Part shown: positions 54,041 through 63,233 of the stretch, in pieces
How the letters are laid out: every line of letters begins with the position of its first letter
Numbering within the stretch: position 1 is the first letter of the stretch
NCBI RefSeq assembly: GCF_000686945.1
Contig: NZ_JMME01000015.1
Location: 1 to 64,000, forward strand
Direction of reading: 5' to 3'
Source of the DNA: Selenomonas sp. AE3005
GTDB lineage: Bacteria; Bacillota; Negativicutes; Selenomonadales; Selenomonadaceae
DNA: 64,000 bases
Notes under the pieces: model-generated
What the model was told of the DNA's origin: nothing
Database searches by the model: none
Seen by the model: the letters and a program-made list of their open reading frames with translations, nothing else
Program-made: the position numbers and the translations under genes

Positions 54041-57000
54041 ATGGATAACCAAAAAAAGGTATTAAAGTTAATCGATTATATTCGCCAGATTTGCGCCCTG
54101 CGACAGAACATCGTCCGGGGAATAAAAAATGAGGTCTGGTCCCTGTTCGTGGATGAACTGCCGGTGGACCCCAAGCGGATTTGTACGTATGCGCCAGGGG
54201 AACGGGAAGATGGTGTTTTGCTGGAAGTAGAAAAACCGGAATTTACGCCGTGTCCCGAACTGCCCTTTGATTTACTGGGCTGGATTCGCACCCCTGATTA
54301 TAAGGATTTTGATGTGGTGGACATCGAGGTCCGGGAGGAACGGTTGCGCCATGACAGCCGGCTGGGCGACGTTATGGAGCGCTTTGTGGATTCGGGCGTG
54401 CGGCTGGCGGCACTGGAAAAATGGAAACGCCAGCGCACGTTGTGGCGTTCCGGGGAAATGGTAAAAAGCCGCACGCAAAAGCTGTTTATGGAACTGTATG
54501 AAATCTACGACCGGTGCCGTAAGGACCCGGAGGGGCTGGAACTGGTTATTGGCAATGCCATGTTTCTCAGCGGCCTTGATGCGGCGATAAATCATCCGCT
54601 GCTGCTGAAAAGAGTGCAGCTGCATTATGACAGACAGGGTAAAATGCAGGTCATGGAGGCCGGCTATCCTACAGAAATTTATATGGATATGTTTCAGGAT
54701 ATGCCGGGGATTGAGCCGGAAGGGCTGCGTGAATTTGCGGCGCTGGTGGAAGAACGGGACGTTCATCCCTGGACGGAGAAGATGGAGGCTTTCCTGACGG
54801 AGGCGGCCGGTGTGCTGACACCCAACTGCCGTTATGCGGAAAACCGGTTTGATATCCTGCCTACAGACTGGTACCTGACCTATTCCCGGCAGGTGCTGTT
54901 TTTGCGGCGCCGCAGTGCCGGCATGGAACGGGGCATATCCCAGCTGCTGGATTACATCGACAAAAACGGTGACGTGCCGGAGGCTCTGACCAGAATTGTG
55001 GACCCCACGGCAGCGCCGGAACAGGCAGAACCCTTTTCGCTTAACCTGGCGGATATCCGGGGCGAGGCCACGGATATTTTGCTGACCAAGGAGGCCAATG
55101 CCGAACAACTGGCCATTGCCCGTAAGATAGAAACGTCGCCGGCTGTAGTGGTACAGGGGCCGCCGGGCACAGGCAAAACACATACGATTGCCAACCTGCT
55201 GGGGCATTTCCTGGCCCAGGGCCAGCATGTACTGGTGACCAGTGCTGCAAGCAAGGCACTGTCAGTACTTAAGGAAAAACTGCCTGCCGGCATACAGGAT
55301 TTGAGCGTGTCGCTTATTGGGGACGCAACGGCTGATATGCAGCGTTCGGTACAGGGGATTTGTGAACGCTTGTCACAGGATAATCCTGAGGAACTGGCAA
55401 AAGACGCACAGCGTCTCCGGGAAAAGCGGCAGGCCATATTAGCGGAACTTGAACGGCTGCGCGGCAGTCTGGAACAGGTTCAGCGCCTGGAGGCAAGGCG
55501 CGATTATTTTGAACTCGGCGGCAAGGTTTGGTCGCTGTCCCGAATGGCGGCCTTTATGCATGACCATCAGGACCTCGTCGGAGTTGTGCCCGGGGAAATA
55601 GAGGCTGTGCCGCTGCCGCTTACGGAGAGCGAGCTGGAACGGCTCTACAGTTTCAATGCTGTCTTTGACGCTGTCAGCCTTAAAGAAGTGGGCGAAAACC
55701 TGCCGGCGAGAAGTGAACTGCTGCCCCCCAGTGAGGCGGCGGATATTCTCACCCGGGCGGCCAAGGACCAGGCGGAAATGCAGGGGCTGCTGGCCGGTTT
55801 GCGTGAGGCGGCGGTTGATGATAATGGCCGGCTGGTGAAAAAAGGCCAGCTGGTGGCACCGGGAGAACTTTCCCGGGAACGGCTGACCGCGGCGCAAAAA
55901 CTCTATACGACTGTGGATTTTGCTACACTGGAGGAAAAGTGGGCGCAGGAGGCTATTCTGGCCGGCAAACTCGGCGGCGCCCACATGGAGGTCTGGCAGA
56001 TGCTCGACCGGGCCATTGCCCGTGTGGGCCAGTTAAAGGGACAGACTATGACGCGGCTGTTTGGCCACGAGTTTGCCTACAATGGTCAAAGAGCGCTTAA
56101 TCAGGAATTTATTCAGGCCCTGGCGGATATGGCCGATGCTTTTGCGGCGCAGGGGCGTCTTTCCTGGTGGACGAAATTGCGCCATCAGCAGTGGAGCAGG
56201 ATAGCGCAGGAATTTAATATTGACGGTCACGGGCTGGAAAGCGGCCAGGATTGTCAGCTGGCCCTGCAGTATGTAGCACTGGCTCAGGCCCGGCAGGAGG
56301 CGGCCCGTAAATGGGAGCAGCTGCTGGTGCCGTTTGGCATGCTGAGCTACGCGGAACTGGCAAAAAGCGGCGATGATATCGATGATTTGCTGGCGGCCCG
56401 TTTCCGGCAGGTCATGGGCTTTTTGCACTGGCAAAAGGATTTTTGGGGAGAACTTATGCTCATTCTCCGGCAGGCCGGTGTGGATGTGGAGCTTATCTAC
56501 AAGCCCAATCCTTTTGCGACACCGCACGAGGAACTTACAGAGCAGCTGCGCTGGCTCCGTGAGGATTATCCTGCCTGGCAAAAGCTCTTGTTCATGCAGG
56601 AGGGGCGTCAGGATGAGGCGGATAAACTTTATACCACTAAGCGTTCCTTAAGTGCCAGTGACGGTGCTTTGAGCTACGAATTTATGACGGCGTTGAACAA
56701 TAGCGACGCTGAGGCCTATGCGGCCGCCTACGACAAGCTGCTGCGTTATGAAGAACTGCTGCCGGCCTATTACGAACGGCTGGACCTTCTGGCACGGCTG
56801 ACGGCTGCTGCCCCGGCATGGGCGCAGGCTATTGCGGATAAGATTGGTGAGCCCGGCGGCGATAAGGCACCGGCGAATGTGGAACAGGCCTGGCTGTACG
56901 CGCAGTTTAAGCGCGAATTGGGCAGCCTGCCGCAGCTCGACGTACAGAAGATTTCTGCGGAAATTGGCAATCTTACGCAGGACCTGCATCAGGTTACGGC

Positions 57001-58558
57001 CCGGCTGGCGGAAAAAATGGCCTGGCAAAAGCTGTTGGAGAAGGTATCCGGTACTGACCTGCAGGCCAGTCTGGTCGGCTGGAGCAAGGCCGTCGTCAAA
57101 ATCGGCCGCGGCAAGGGGCGGTATGCGTCCAGACATATTAAAGAGGCCCGGGCGTGCATGCTCGAGGCCCAGGGAGCAGTGCCGGCCTGGATTATGCCCT
57201 TGGCGCGTGTCTGGCAGAATCTCAATCCGGCCAGTCCTAAATTTGATGTTATCATTATTGATGAGGCTAGTCAGGCGGATATCACCGCCCTGCCCCTGCT
57301 GTATTTTGGCAGGAAAGTCATTATCGTCGGTGATGATAAGCAGGTGAGTCCGGCGGCTGTCGGCGTGACGGCGGCAGATATCACGCATTTGCAAAGTGTT
57401 ACTATTGAGGGGGTTATCAAACATGCCTCCCTGTATACGATGGATACGTCCCTGTATGATATCGCTCAGATGAACTTTACCGCGCGTATGCTCACCGAGC
57501 ATTTCCGCTGTGTGCCGGAGATTATCGGTTATTCCAACAAGCTGGCTTATGATGGCCGTATCCGGCCGCTGCGTGAGTCGGGCAGCGGCCCGTTAGAACC
57601 GCTGGTGGCTGTAGAGGTGGCCGGGGGCGTACGCGAGCCCGGAAAGAAACGCAATCTGGTGGAGGCCGAGGCCATCGTGGCACAGCTGGCAGCCTGCCTG
57701 AAGGAACCGGCCTATGCCGGCAAGAGCTTTGGGGCGATTTCCCTGTTGGGCGATGAACAGGCTAAACTGATTCGGGACCTGGCAGCAGAAAAAATCGGTA
57801 TCAGCGAGCTGGAGGCCTGTGGATTCCTCTGCGGCAATCCCGGCAACTTCCAGGGGGATGAACGTGATGTTATCTTCCTGTCGCTGGTGGACAGTTCGGT
57901 GGAATCTGAAACTGCGGAAAGCCAGCAGCTGCGTCTGGTGGGTGAAGGTCATGGCGGTGATACGGCCAAACGTTATAACGTCGCAGTAAGCCGCGCCCGT
58001 GACCAGCTTTGGGTGTTCCATTCCATGAAACTGGCGGAATTGAAACCCGGAGACTTGCGCCGGGATTTAATCGAGTACGTGCAAAGTCCGCAGCTGCCGG
58101 CAGCTGCAGCTGACAAGGAACCAGGTTCTTTGGAAATCGCCGTGGCGGCAGCTTTGCAGGGCCGTGGTTACTGCCTGCGCCGTCAGGTGTTGGTAGGTTC
58201 GCTGGAACTGCCGCTGGTGGTGGAAGGCGACGGACACCGGGCACTGTTGGTAATGCAGGGCGAGCACTGGGTGGACAGCATTCAGGCTGCGGCTGAGGAG
58301 CGCTGCAACCAGGCAATTCTGGAACGTCTGGGCTGGCAGTTTATCCGTGTGCGCGGCAGTGAATGGTATCTGGACCCCGAGGCAGCACTGGAAAAAATCA
58401 TTGGGAATCTGGAGTCCCTGGGTATTGCACCGCAGGCTGATGAGGCTATCGCTGCAGACAGTCAGGCAGCCCGGACAGAACTGCTCACTTATGTGCGCGG
58501 GGCCGCGGAAAAAATCCGTGCCAAGTGGCATGCCCCGGCTGGGGAAGAGGCTATTTGA
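54041..58558 (+). CDS. Large SF1 (UPF1-like) helicase with C-terminal nuclease-like domain
   Basis: A protein of about 1505 residues. The N-terminal 340 residues are unassigned. The helicase core is split: Walker A QGPPGTGKTHTIAN at residues 372-385, a long coiled-coil insert (about 430-1050), Walker B IIIDEASQAD (D1074 E1075), then GDDKQVSP, LTEHFRC, and RYNVAVSRARDQLWVF. The last 130 residues align by eye with Vsr/MTES_1575-like nuclease folds (ERCNQAILERLGWQFIRVRGSEW), but the usual acidic residues are not found. The start at 54041 follows GAGGT; in-frame GTG 53987 or ATG 54011 would overlap the DnaA boxes. It could serve repair, replication or phage defence. It is a single-gene unit. Confidence 0.82.
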   Translation: MDNQKKVLKLIDYIRQICALRQNIVRGIKNEVWSLFVDELPVDPKRICTYAPGEREDGVLLEVEKPEFTPCPELPFDLLGWIRTPDYKDFDVVDIEVREERLRHDSRLGDVMERFVDSGVRLAALEKWKRQRTLWRSGEMVKSRTQKLFMELYEIYDRCRKDPEGLELVIGNAMFLSGLDAAINHPLLLKRVQLHYDRQGKMQVMEAGYPTEIYMDMFQDMPGIEPEGLREFAALVEERDVHPWTEKMEAFLTEAAGVLTPNCRYAENRFDILPTDWYLTYSRQVLFLRRRSAGMERGISQLLDYIDKNGDVPEALTRIVDPTAAPEQAEPFSLNLADIRGEATDILLTKEANAEQLAIARKIETSPAVVVQGPPGTGKTHTIANLLGHFLAQGQHVLVTSAASKALSVLKEKLPAGIQDLSVSLIGDATADMQRSVQGICERLSQDNPEELAKDAQRLREKRQAILAELERLRGSLEQVQRLEARRDYFELGGKVWSLSRMAAFMHDHQDLVGVVPGEIEAVPLPLTESELERLYSFNAVFDAVSLKEVGENLPARSELLPPSEAADILTRAAKDQAEMQGLLAGLREAAVDDNGRLVKKGQLVAPGELSRERLTAAQKLYTTVDFATLEEKWAQEAILAGKLGGAHMEVWQMLDRAIARVGQLKGQTMTRLFGHEFAYNGQRALNQEFIQALADMADAFAAQGRLSWWTKLRHQQWSRIAQEFNIDGHGLESGQDCQLALQYVALAQARQEAARKWEQLLVPFGMLSYAELAKSGDDIDDLLAARFRQVMGFLHWQKDFWGELMLILRQAGVDVELIYKPNPFATPHEELTEQLRWLREDYPAWQKLLFMQEGRQDEADKLYTTKRSLSASDGALSYEFMTALNNSDAEAYAAAYDKLLRYEELLPAYYERLDLLARLTAAAPAWAQAIADKIGEPGGDKAPANVEQAWLYAQFKRELGSLPQLDVQKISAEIGNLTQDLHQVTARLAEKMAWQKLLEKVSGTDLQASLVGWSKAVVKIGRGKGRYASRHIKEARACMLEAQGAVPAWIMPLARVWQNLNPASPKFDVIIIDEASQADITALPLLYFGRKVIIVGDDKQVSPAAVGVTAADITHLQSVTIEGVIKHASLYTMDTSLYDIAQMNFTARMLTEHFRCVPEIIGYSNKLAYDGRIRPLRESGSGPLEPLVAVEVAGGVREPGKKRNLVEAEAIVAQLAACLKEPAYAGKSFGAISLLGDEQAKLIRDLAAEKIGISELEACGFLCGNPGNFQGDERDVIFLSLVDSSVESETAESQQLRLVGEGHGGDTAKRYNVAVSRARDQLWVFHSMKLAELKPGDLRRDLIEYVQSPQLPAAAADKEPGSLEIAVAAALQGRGYCLRRQVLVGSLELPLVVEGDGHRALLVMQGEHWVDSIQAAAEERCNQAILERLGWQFIRVRGSEWYLDPEAALEKIIGNLESLGIAPQADEAIAADSQAARTELLTYVRGAAEKIRAKWHAPAGEEAI

Positions 58559-58598
58559 GGGCTCGGGAAAAATTTTTTAAAAAAATATAAAAAAGTTG

Positions 58599-58627
58599 TT
58601 GACAAGCAATGTGGTTATGGATATAAT
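58599..58627 (+). promoter_or_regulatory. Consensus promoter of the second tRNA cluster
   Basis: TTGACA at 58599-58604, 17 bases, TATAAT at 58622-58627: a perfect sigma-A promoter. Confidence 0.93.
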
Positions 58628-58679
58628 AGTTTTTGTCAGTCAGCGAGAGGCACACAAGCCTGCAGCTGGTAAGACAAAT

Positions 58680-58755
58680 GCGGAAATAGCTCAGTTGGTA
58701 GAGCATCACCTTGCCAAGGTGGGGGTCGCGAGTTCGAGTCTCGTTTTCCGCTCCA
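58680..58755 (+). tRNA. tRNA-Gly (GCC)
   Basis: Acceptor arms GCGGAAA/TTTCCGC, anticodon GCC in loop TTGCCAA, encoded CCA. Confidence 0.97.
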
Positions 58756-58783
58756 TATTGTTTGCAAGTTTTTGAAAGAATTT

Positions 58784-58860
58784 GGGCCTATAGCTCAGTT
58801 GGTTAGAGCAACCGGCTCATAACCGGTCGGTCCTTGGTTCGAGTCCAAGTGGGCCCACCA
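58784..58860 (+). tRNA. tRNA with CAT anticodon (elongator Met or Ile2)
   Basis: Acceptor arms GGGCCTA/TGGGCCC, anticodon CAT in loop CTCATAA, encoded CCA. The first pair G-C and the lack of three consecutive G:C pairs in initiator order exclude initiator tRNA. Whether it is elongator methionine or the lysidine-modified isoleucine tRNA cannot be settled by eye; the GGCTCATAACC anticodon arm resembles both. Confidence 0.93.
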
Positions 58861-58887
58861 CTTTTCTAAAAACTTCATATAAATCAT

Positions 58888-58965
58888 GACTCAGTAGCTC
58901 AGTTGGATTAGAGTATTTGACTACGAATCAAAGGGTCGGGGGTTCGAGTCCCTCCTGGGTCACCA
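58888..58965 (+). tRNA. tRNA-Arg (ACG)
   Basis: Acceptor arms GACTCAG/CTGGGTC, anticodon ACG in loop CTACGAA, encoded CCA. The A34 would be read as inosine after TadA editing. Confidence 0.96.
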
Positions 58966-58972
58966 TTTTTGT

Positions 58973-59057
58973 GGGTAGGTGCCCGAGTGGTTAAAGGGAA
59001 CGGACTGTAAATCCGTCGCCGTAGGCTACGATGGTTCGAATCCATCCCTGCCCACCA
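58973..59057 (+). tRNA. tRNA-Tyr (GTA)
   Basis: Class II tRNA with long variable arm. Acceptor arms GGGTAGG/CCTGCCC, anticodon GTA in loop CTGTAAA, encoded CCA. Confidence 0.97.
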
Positions 59058-59067
59058 CTGAAATGAC

Positions 59068-59093
59068 AGCGTCGCGTATGCGGCGCTTTTTTG
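59068..59093 (+). terminator. Terminator of the second tRNA cluster
   Basis: AGCGTCGC and GCGGCGCT (one wobble) around GTAT, followed by TTTTTTG. Confidence 0.92.
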
Positions 59094-59205
59094 TTTTGCG
59101 GACTCTGAAGAAGTTGTCGCAAATGCGCCTTATTTGACGGAAATTATTTAAATTTGCTAAAATAGCTGTAGTTTGAAAATGGATAAAGCTAGTGAGGTGG
59201 GGTTA

Positions 59206-59838
59206 TTGCGCAAACATGTATTTCTTGTAGTGTTGTTCACCCTGATTTTTACTTGCTCGGCGCTGGCTGCAGAGGCATCTATTCTGGTTAAGAATGGTTC
59301 CCGGGGAGAAGATGTGCGCCACGTACAGGAGCTGTTGCTGAAACAGGGATTCCTTAAAGGTGATGCTGATGGTGTCTGCGGTCCGCTGACTGTGGCTGCT
59401 ATCAAAAAATTTCAAAAAGCCAAGGGCTTGACGGAGGATGGTATATGCGGCGATGGCACGTATTACTATTTATCCGGCGGTAAGACATATAAGGGCAATA
59501 AAGAAAAAGGGAGCAGGCATAAAAACAAGCAGCAGGCTGAGGATATGACAATTCCCAGTGGCCGGGCGTTGTATGTTTCTGCATCCGGCTACAGCGCCCA
59601 TGACCCGGGGAACAGTAAGCATACTGCCACCGGGACGCTGGTGCGCAAGGGGGTTATAGCTGTAGACCCCAAGCTGATTCCTTTGGGGACGAAGGTATTT
59701 ATTCCCGGCTATGGTGAGGCTCTGGCCGAAGATATCGGCGGTTCTATCAAGGGGCATCGCATTGACGTGGCCTTTGATACACATGAAGAGGCTCTGGCTT
59801 TTGGCCGGCGTGATATTGAGATAATTATAGTAGAGTGA
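59206..59838 (+). CDS. Peptidoglycan-binding and 3D-domain cell-wall protein
   Basis: A 210-residue exported protein: signal segment (VFLVVLFTLIFTCSALAA), a peptidoglycan-binding domain (about 30-90; GSRGEDVRHVQELLLKQGFL), a basic linker, and a C-terminal 3D domain with VDPKLIPLGTKVFIPGYG and AEDIGGSIKGHRIDV. The 3D half resembles that of the protein at 20742; the N-terminal modules differ. The start is probably TTG at 59206, eight bases after AGGTGGGG; an in-frame ATG at 59179 lacks an RBS. Likely a wall hydrolase or lytic transglycosylase. Confidence 0.85.
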   Translation: MRKHVFLVVLFTLIFTCSALAAEASILVKNGSRGEDVRHVQELLLKQGFLKGDADGVCGPLTVAAIKKFQKAKGLTEDGICGDGTYYYLSGGKTYKGNKEKGSRHKNKQQAEDMTIPSGRALYVSASGYSAHDPGNSKHTATGTLVRKGVIAVDPKLIPLGTKVFIPGYGEALAEDIGGSIKGHRIDVAFDTHEEALAFGRRDIEIIIVE

Positions 59839-59895
59839 GCTGATAGGCTGTTTCCTTGGGAACGGCCTATCTCTGTATTTGAGGGAGTGTAAAAA

Positions 59896-61194
59896 GTGGC
59901 TGAGTCTTTAGACAGAAATAGTGAAGAATTACTGGGCTTTATCAACGAGGCAGCCTCACCGTATCACACGGTAGAGGCTGTGGTAAAGCGGCTGGACAAG
60001 GCCGGGTTCAGCAGGCTGGCCCTGGCGGAACCGTGGCAGATGGCAAACGGCGGCCGCTACTATGTGCCGGTGTATGGTTCTACGGTCATGGCCTTTACGG
60101 TTGGCCGGCAGGCCGGCGGACTGCGGCTGGCGGCTGCCCATACTGATTTTCCCTGTTTTCGCTTGAAACCACAGTCCGGCATGGTTAAGGAAGGCTACGG
60201 CGTTCTCAATGTGGAAAAATACGGCGGCATGCTGCTGCGGACCTGGCTGGACAGGCCACTGTCCCTGGCCGGCAAGGTAGTGTTGCGTGGGGCGGCGCCC
60301 TTTGAGCCGCAGGTGCAGCTGGTGGATTTTGCCCGGCCCCTGCTCACCATTCCCAGTCTGGCTATTCATATGGACAGAGATGTAAATGATGAGGGCAAGC
60401 TCAATGCGCAGACGGATATGCTGCCCCTGGCAACGCTGGGGGGCGAGGAACTGACGGCGGAGTTCTTCTTGACGTGGCTGGCGGCAGAACTTGGGGTAAA
60501 GGCGGAAGATATCCTGTCCTATGAGTTATCGGCTTATCCCTGGGAACAAGGCTGCCTGTGCGGCCTGCAGTCAGAATTTATTTCTGCGCCGCGCCTCGAT
60601 AACCTCACGTCAGTGGCCGCTGTGCTGGCGGGAATTATGGCTGTAGAGCCCGATAAATGTAATGGCCTGCGCCTGGCGGCTTTCTTTGACAATGAAGAGG
60701 TGGGGAGCCAGACCAAGCAGGGGGCCGGCTCGGCGGTGCTGATGCAGGTGCTCGAGCGCATTTATATGGCTTTGGGCAGGACGCGCAGCGAACTGCTGGC
60801 AGACATTGCCGGAGGTTTTATGCTTTCGGTAGATGTGGCGCATGGCCTGCACCCGAATCATCCGGATAAATATGACCCCTCCAATAAACCGCTGCTGGGC
60901 GGCGGAGTTGTGCTGAAACAGGCTGCCAGTCAGGCTTATGCCGGCGACGCAGAGGCGGTGGCGGTAGTGCGTGGCCTCTGTGAACAGGACGATATCGCCT
61001 GGCAGGGCTTTGTTAACCGCAGTGATATGCGCGGCGGTTCAACGCTGGGCTCCATTGCCTCAGCACTGGTGCCCATGCGGACCATGGATATCGGCGTGCC
61101 TATTTTGGCCATGCATTCGGCCCGGGAAATCATGGCGGCCAGGGACCAGGGTGACCTGGTAAAATTGCTGACAATTTTTTACAGCTGCAGCTGA
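59896..61194 (+). CDS. apeB: M18 family aminopeptidase
   Basis: A 432-residue zinc aminopeptidase of the aspartyl aminopeptidase family. Metal ligands are in AAHTDFPCFRLKP, FFDNEEVGSQTKQGAGS and DVAHGLHPNHPDKYDP. It removes N-terminal residues from cytoplasmic peptides. GTG at 59896 is the start, with GGGAG about 12 bases upstream. Confidence 0.95.
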   Translation: MAESLDRNSEELLGFINEAASPYHTVEAVVKRLDKAGFSRLALAEPWQMANGGRYYVPVYGSTVMAFTVGRQAGGLRLAAAHTDFPCFRLKPQSGMVKEGYGVLNVEKYGGMLLRTWLDRPLSLAGKVVLRGAAPFEPQVQLVDFARPLLTIPSLAIHMDRDVNDEGKLNAQTDMLPLATLGGEELTAEFFLTWLAAELGVKAEDILSYELSAYPWEQGCLCGLQSEFISAPRLDNLTSVAAVLAGIMAVEPDKCNGLRLAAFFDNEEVGSQTKQGAGSAVLMQVLERIYMALGRTRSELLADIAGGFMLSVDVAHGLHPNHPDKYDPSNKPLLGGGVVLKQAASQAYAGDAEAVAVVRGLCEQDDIAWQGFVNRSDMRGGSTLGSIASALVPMRTMDIGVPILAMHSAREIMAARDQGDLVKLLTIFYSCS

Positions 61195-61200
61195 CAACCC

Positions 61201-61218
61201 GGAACAACGGCGTTATAA
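61201..61218 (-). repeat. 18-bp remnant of the interspersed repeat
   Basis: Exact inverse of the first 18 bases of copies B and C (TTATAACGCCGTTGTTCC). Only the left end is present, in the opposite orientation to the full copies. It lies within a possible terminator hairpin (CAACCCG...CGGGTTTTG) after the peptidase gene. Confidence 0.7.
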
Positions 61219-61387
61219 AGCGCGGACAGCTGCGGGTTTTGTCTGACTTACAGGGATAAAAAATAAAATGCAAATAAGCGCTGCCAGGCGCGAAAATATT
61301 CTTGCTTTTTGCGGTGTTTTCACCGATAATAAGAATAGGATATCTCTCTTTTTTAGGTATGTTCACGCGTAAAGGAGGAAGATGAAC

Positions 61388-62044
61388 ATGGATGTCAACA
61401 TGATTTCTTCTTTGTCGCAAACTTCGGCAGCGGTGAAGGCTAGTTATTCGAAGAGCACCACCACTACCACCAATGAAGCGACGAAGGAAACGACGACCAC
61501 GACGAGCGAGGCTTATTCCCTGGATATTTCCGCGGAGGCACAAAAGGCTTCGACGGCGCTGGGCAAGCTCACAACTGAGCAGGTTGATACATTGAAGGAT
61601 GGTATCAACAAGAGTTATCAGCTGATGATTAAAACCCTCACTGAGCAGAATGCTAAATTACAGGCATATCTCGATGATGGTATCGGACAGTTGAATTTTG
61701 ACGGTATTCTCTTTGGTACGGACAAATTTGCCCTGCCGCCGGTGGGGACTACGCCGGAAGAGGCAGCTGAGGCTGTGGGTGAAGGCGGTGCTTATTCGGT
61801 AGACAGCGTGGCTACCCGTATTATGGACATGGCAACGGCTATCGCCGGTGGTGACCCGGACAAGCTCCGGCAGATGCAGTCTGCGGTGGAAGAAGGTTTC
61901 AAACAGGCCGGTCTGGTTTGGAAAGACGCTATGGGCCAGGATGAAATGCCGCAGATTACCAAAGATACCCAAAACGAGATTACCAATCGGTTCAACAAAC
62001 TTTATGAGCAGATGGGGATTAAGGCTTCCACAATGGAAGAGTAA
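61388..62044 (+). CDS. MDVN protein, unknown function
   Basis: A soluble 218-residue protein with a Ser/Thr-rich N-terminus (about 15-45) and a helical middle (KLTTEQVDTLKDGINKSYQLM). It begins MDVNMISSLSQ, echoing MDVNAIS of the protein at 7957-8250. It also contains LDISAEAQKAS, echoing VDISADGLALA of the protein at 7132. No signal peptide. AGGAGG is nine bases before 61388; an ATG at 61382 is closer to it. These proteins may belong to the cell surface or motility, but this is unproven. Confidence 0.6.
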   Translation: MDVNMISSLSQTSAAVKASYSKSTTTTTNEATKETTTTTSEAYSLDISAEAQKASTALGKLTTEQVDTLKDGINKSYQLMIKTLTEQNAKLQAYLDDGIGQLNFDGILFGTDKFALPPVGTTPEEAAEAVGEGGAYSVDSVATRIMDMATAIAGGDPDKLRQMQSAVEEGFKQAGLVWKDAMGQDEMPQITKDTQNEITNRFNKLYEQMGIKASTMEE

Positions 62045-62052
62045 AGCGTTTA

Positions 62053-62089
62053 GAGCGGCCGCTACGAGGAAATAGCGGCCGCTTTTTTA
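62053..62089 (+). terminator. Terminator after the MDVN gene
   Basis: AGCGGCCGCTA and TAGCGGCCGCT with an 8-base loop, followed by six T. Confidence 0.95.
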
Positions 62090-62116
62090 TGTATATAAAA
62101 GTGACGAGGTGTTTAT

Positions 62117-63112
62117 ATGGGCAAAAGAATAAGAATTTTAGCTATGGGCGGTACGATTGCCGGTTCGGCGGCAGACAGCGCGGCGACCACCGGTTATCAG
62201 GCCGGGGCAGTGGGCGTGGCGGAATTGCTGGCGGCGGTACCCCAGGTCAGGGCGGTGGCTGAGGTCAGCGGTGAACAGCTGGCCACCATTGATAGCAAGG
62301 ACATCACGGCGGCGGTACAGCTGCAAATGGTGCGCCGGGTTCGGGAGCTGCTGCTGGCCGCTGATGTAGACGGGATTGTTATCACTCATGGTACTGATAC
62401 CCTGGAAGAAAGCGCCTATCTGCTGGACCTCGTGCATTTTGCTGACAAACCTGTGGTGATTACGGGGGCGATGCGTCCGTCAACGGCCCTCAGTGCCGAT
62501 GGGCCGCTTAATCTTTTGGACGCTGTGCGCGTGGCGGCGGACGATAAGGCGCGTGACAGGGGCGTATTGGTGGTACTGAATAATGCAATCCACAGTGCGC
62601 AGGCGGTGACGAAACTGGCGACGATGGCGGTGGAAACCTTCCAGTCGCCTAATGGCGGTGCCATTGGTGCGGTTAATGACGGCGAAGTGGTATTCTATCA
62701 TAATTCGCAGCTGCATCACCTGCCGCAGGCTTTAAGTATCAGCGAAAAATTGACAAGTCAGCAGGAACTGCCCTATGTACCAATTTTGTACGGCCACAGT
62801 GATGATGATGGCCGTCTGGTAAAAGTGACCGTTGACCAGGGGGGCAAGGGGATTGTCTATGCCGGAATGGGCAACGGCAGTATTCCGGCTCAGGCTGAGG
62901 CGGAACTGGCGGCTGCCGTAAAGCAGGGTGTGCTGGTAATACGTGCAAGCAGCAGCGCTTTGGGTATGGTGGCCAAAGCGGAAGAATCCTATGAGCAGGC
63001 CGGCTTTGTGGCCAGCGGCTGTTTAAATCCGCGCAAGGCAAGACTGTTGCTGCAGGTGGCTCTGTCGGTGGGGGCGTCAGCTGCAGCTGTGAAAAATTGG
63101 CTGAAAATTTAA
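62117..63112 (+). CDS. ansA: L-asparaginase
   Basis: A 331-residue enzyme hydrolysing asparagine to aspartate and ammonia. The two nucleophile threonines lie in AMGGTIAGSA (residues 9-18) and ITHGTDTLEESAYLL (about 93-107). Conserved TGAMRPSTALSADGPLNL is present. No clear signal peptide, so it is probably cytoplasmic. GACGAGGTG precedes the ATG. Confidence 0.96.
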   Translation: MGKRIRILAMGGTIAGSAADSAATTGYQAGAVGVAELLAAVPQVRAVAEVSGEQLATIDSKDITAAVQLQMVRRVRELLLAADVDGIVITHGTDTLEESAYLLDLVHFADKPVVITGAMRPSTALSADGPLNLLDAVRVAADDKARDRGVLVVLNNAIHSAQAVTKLATMAVETFQSPNGGAIGAVNDGEVVFYHNSQLHHLPQALSISEKLTSQQELPYVPILYGHSDDDGRLVKVTVDQGGKGIVYAGMGNGSIPAQAEAELAAAVKQGVLVIRASSSALGMVAKAEESYEQAGFVASGCLNPRKARLLLQVALSVGASAAAVKNWLKI

Positions 63113-63182
63113 GCGGAATTAAAAGGAAAAAATTTTCCTGATGGCGAATAGTAAAAACAAATAGTGGTTGTTTGTAACTGGT

Positions 63183-63214
63183 AAATCCCTTGCGTATCCT
63201 CGTAAGGGATTTTT
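63183..63214 (+). terminator. Terminator after the asparaginase gene
   Basis: AAATCCCTT and AAGGGATTT with a 12-base loop, followed by TTG. Confidence 0.88.
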
Positions 63215-63233
63215 GCCATAAGGAGGATGGGCG

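Noticed and set aside
61300-61335. Flagellar sigma-28 promoter before the MDVN gene at 61388
   Set aside because: CCGATAA at 61323 fits the -10 element, but no TAAA element stands at the right distance upstream.
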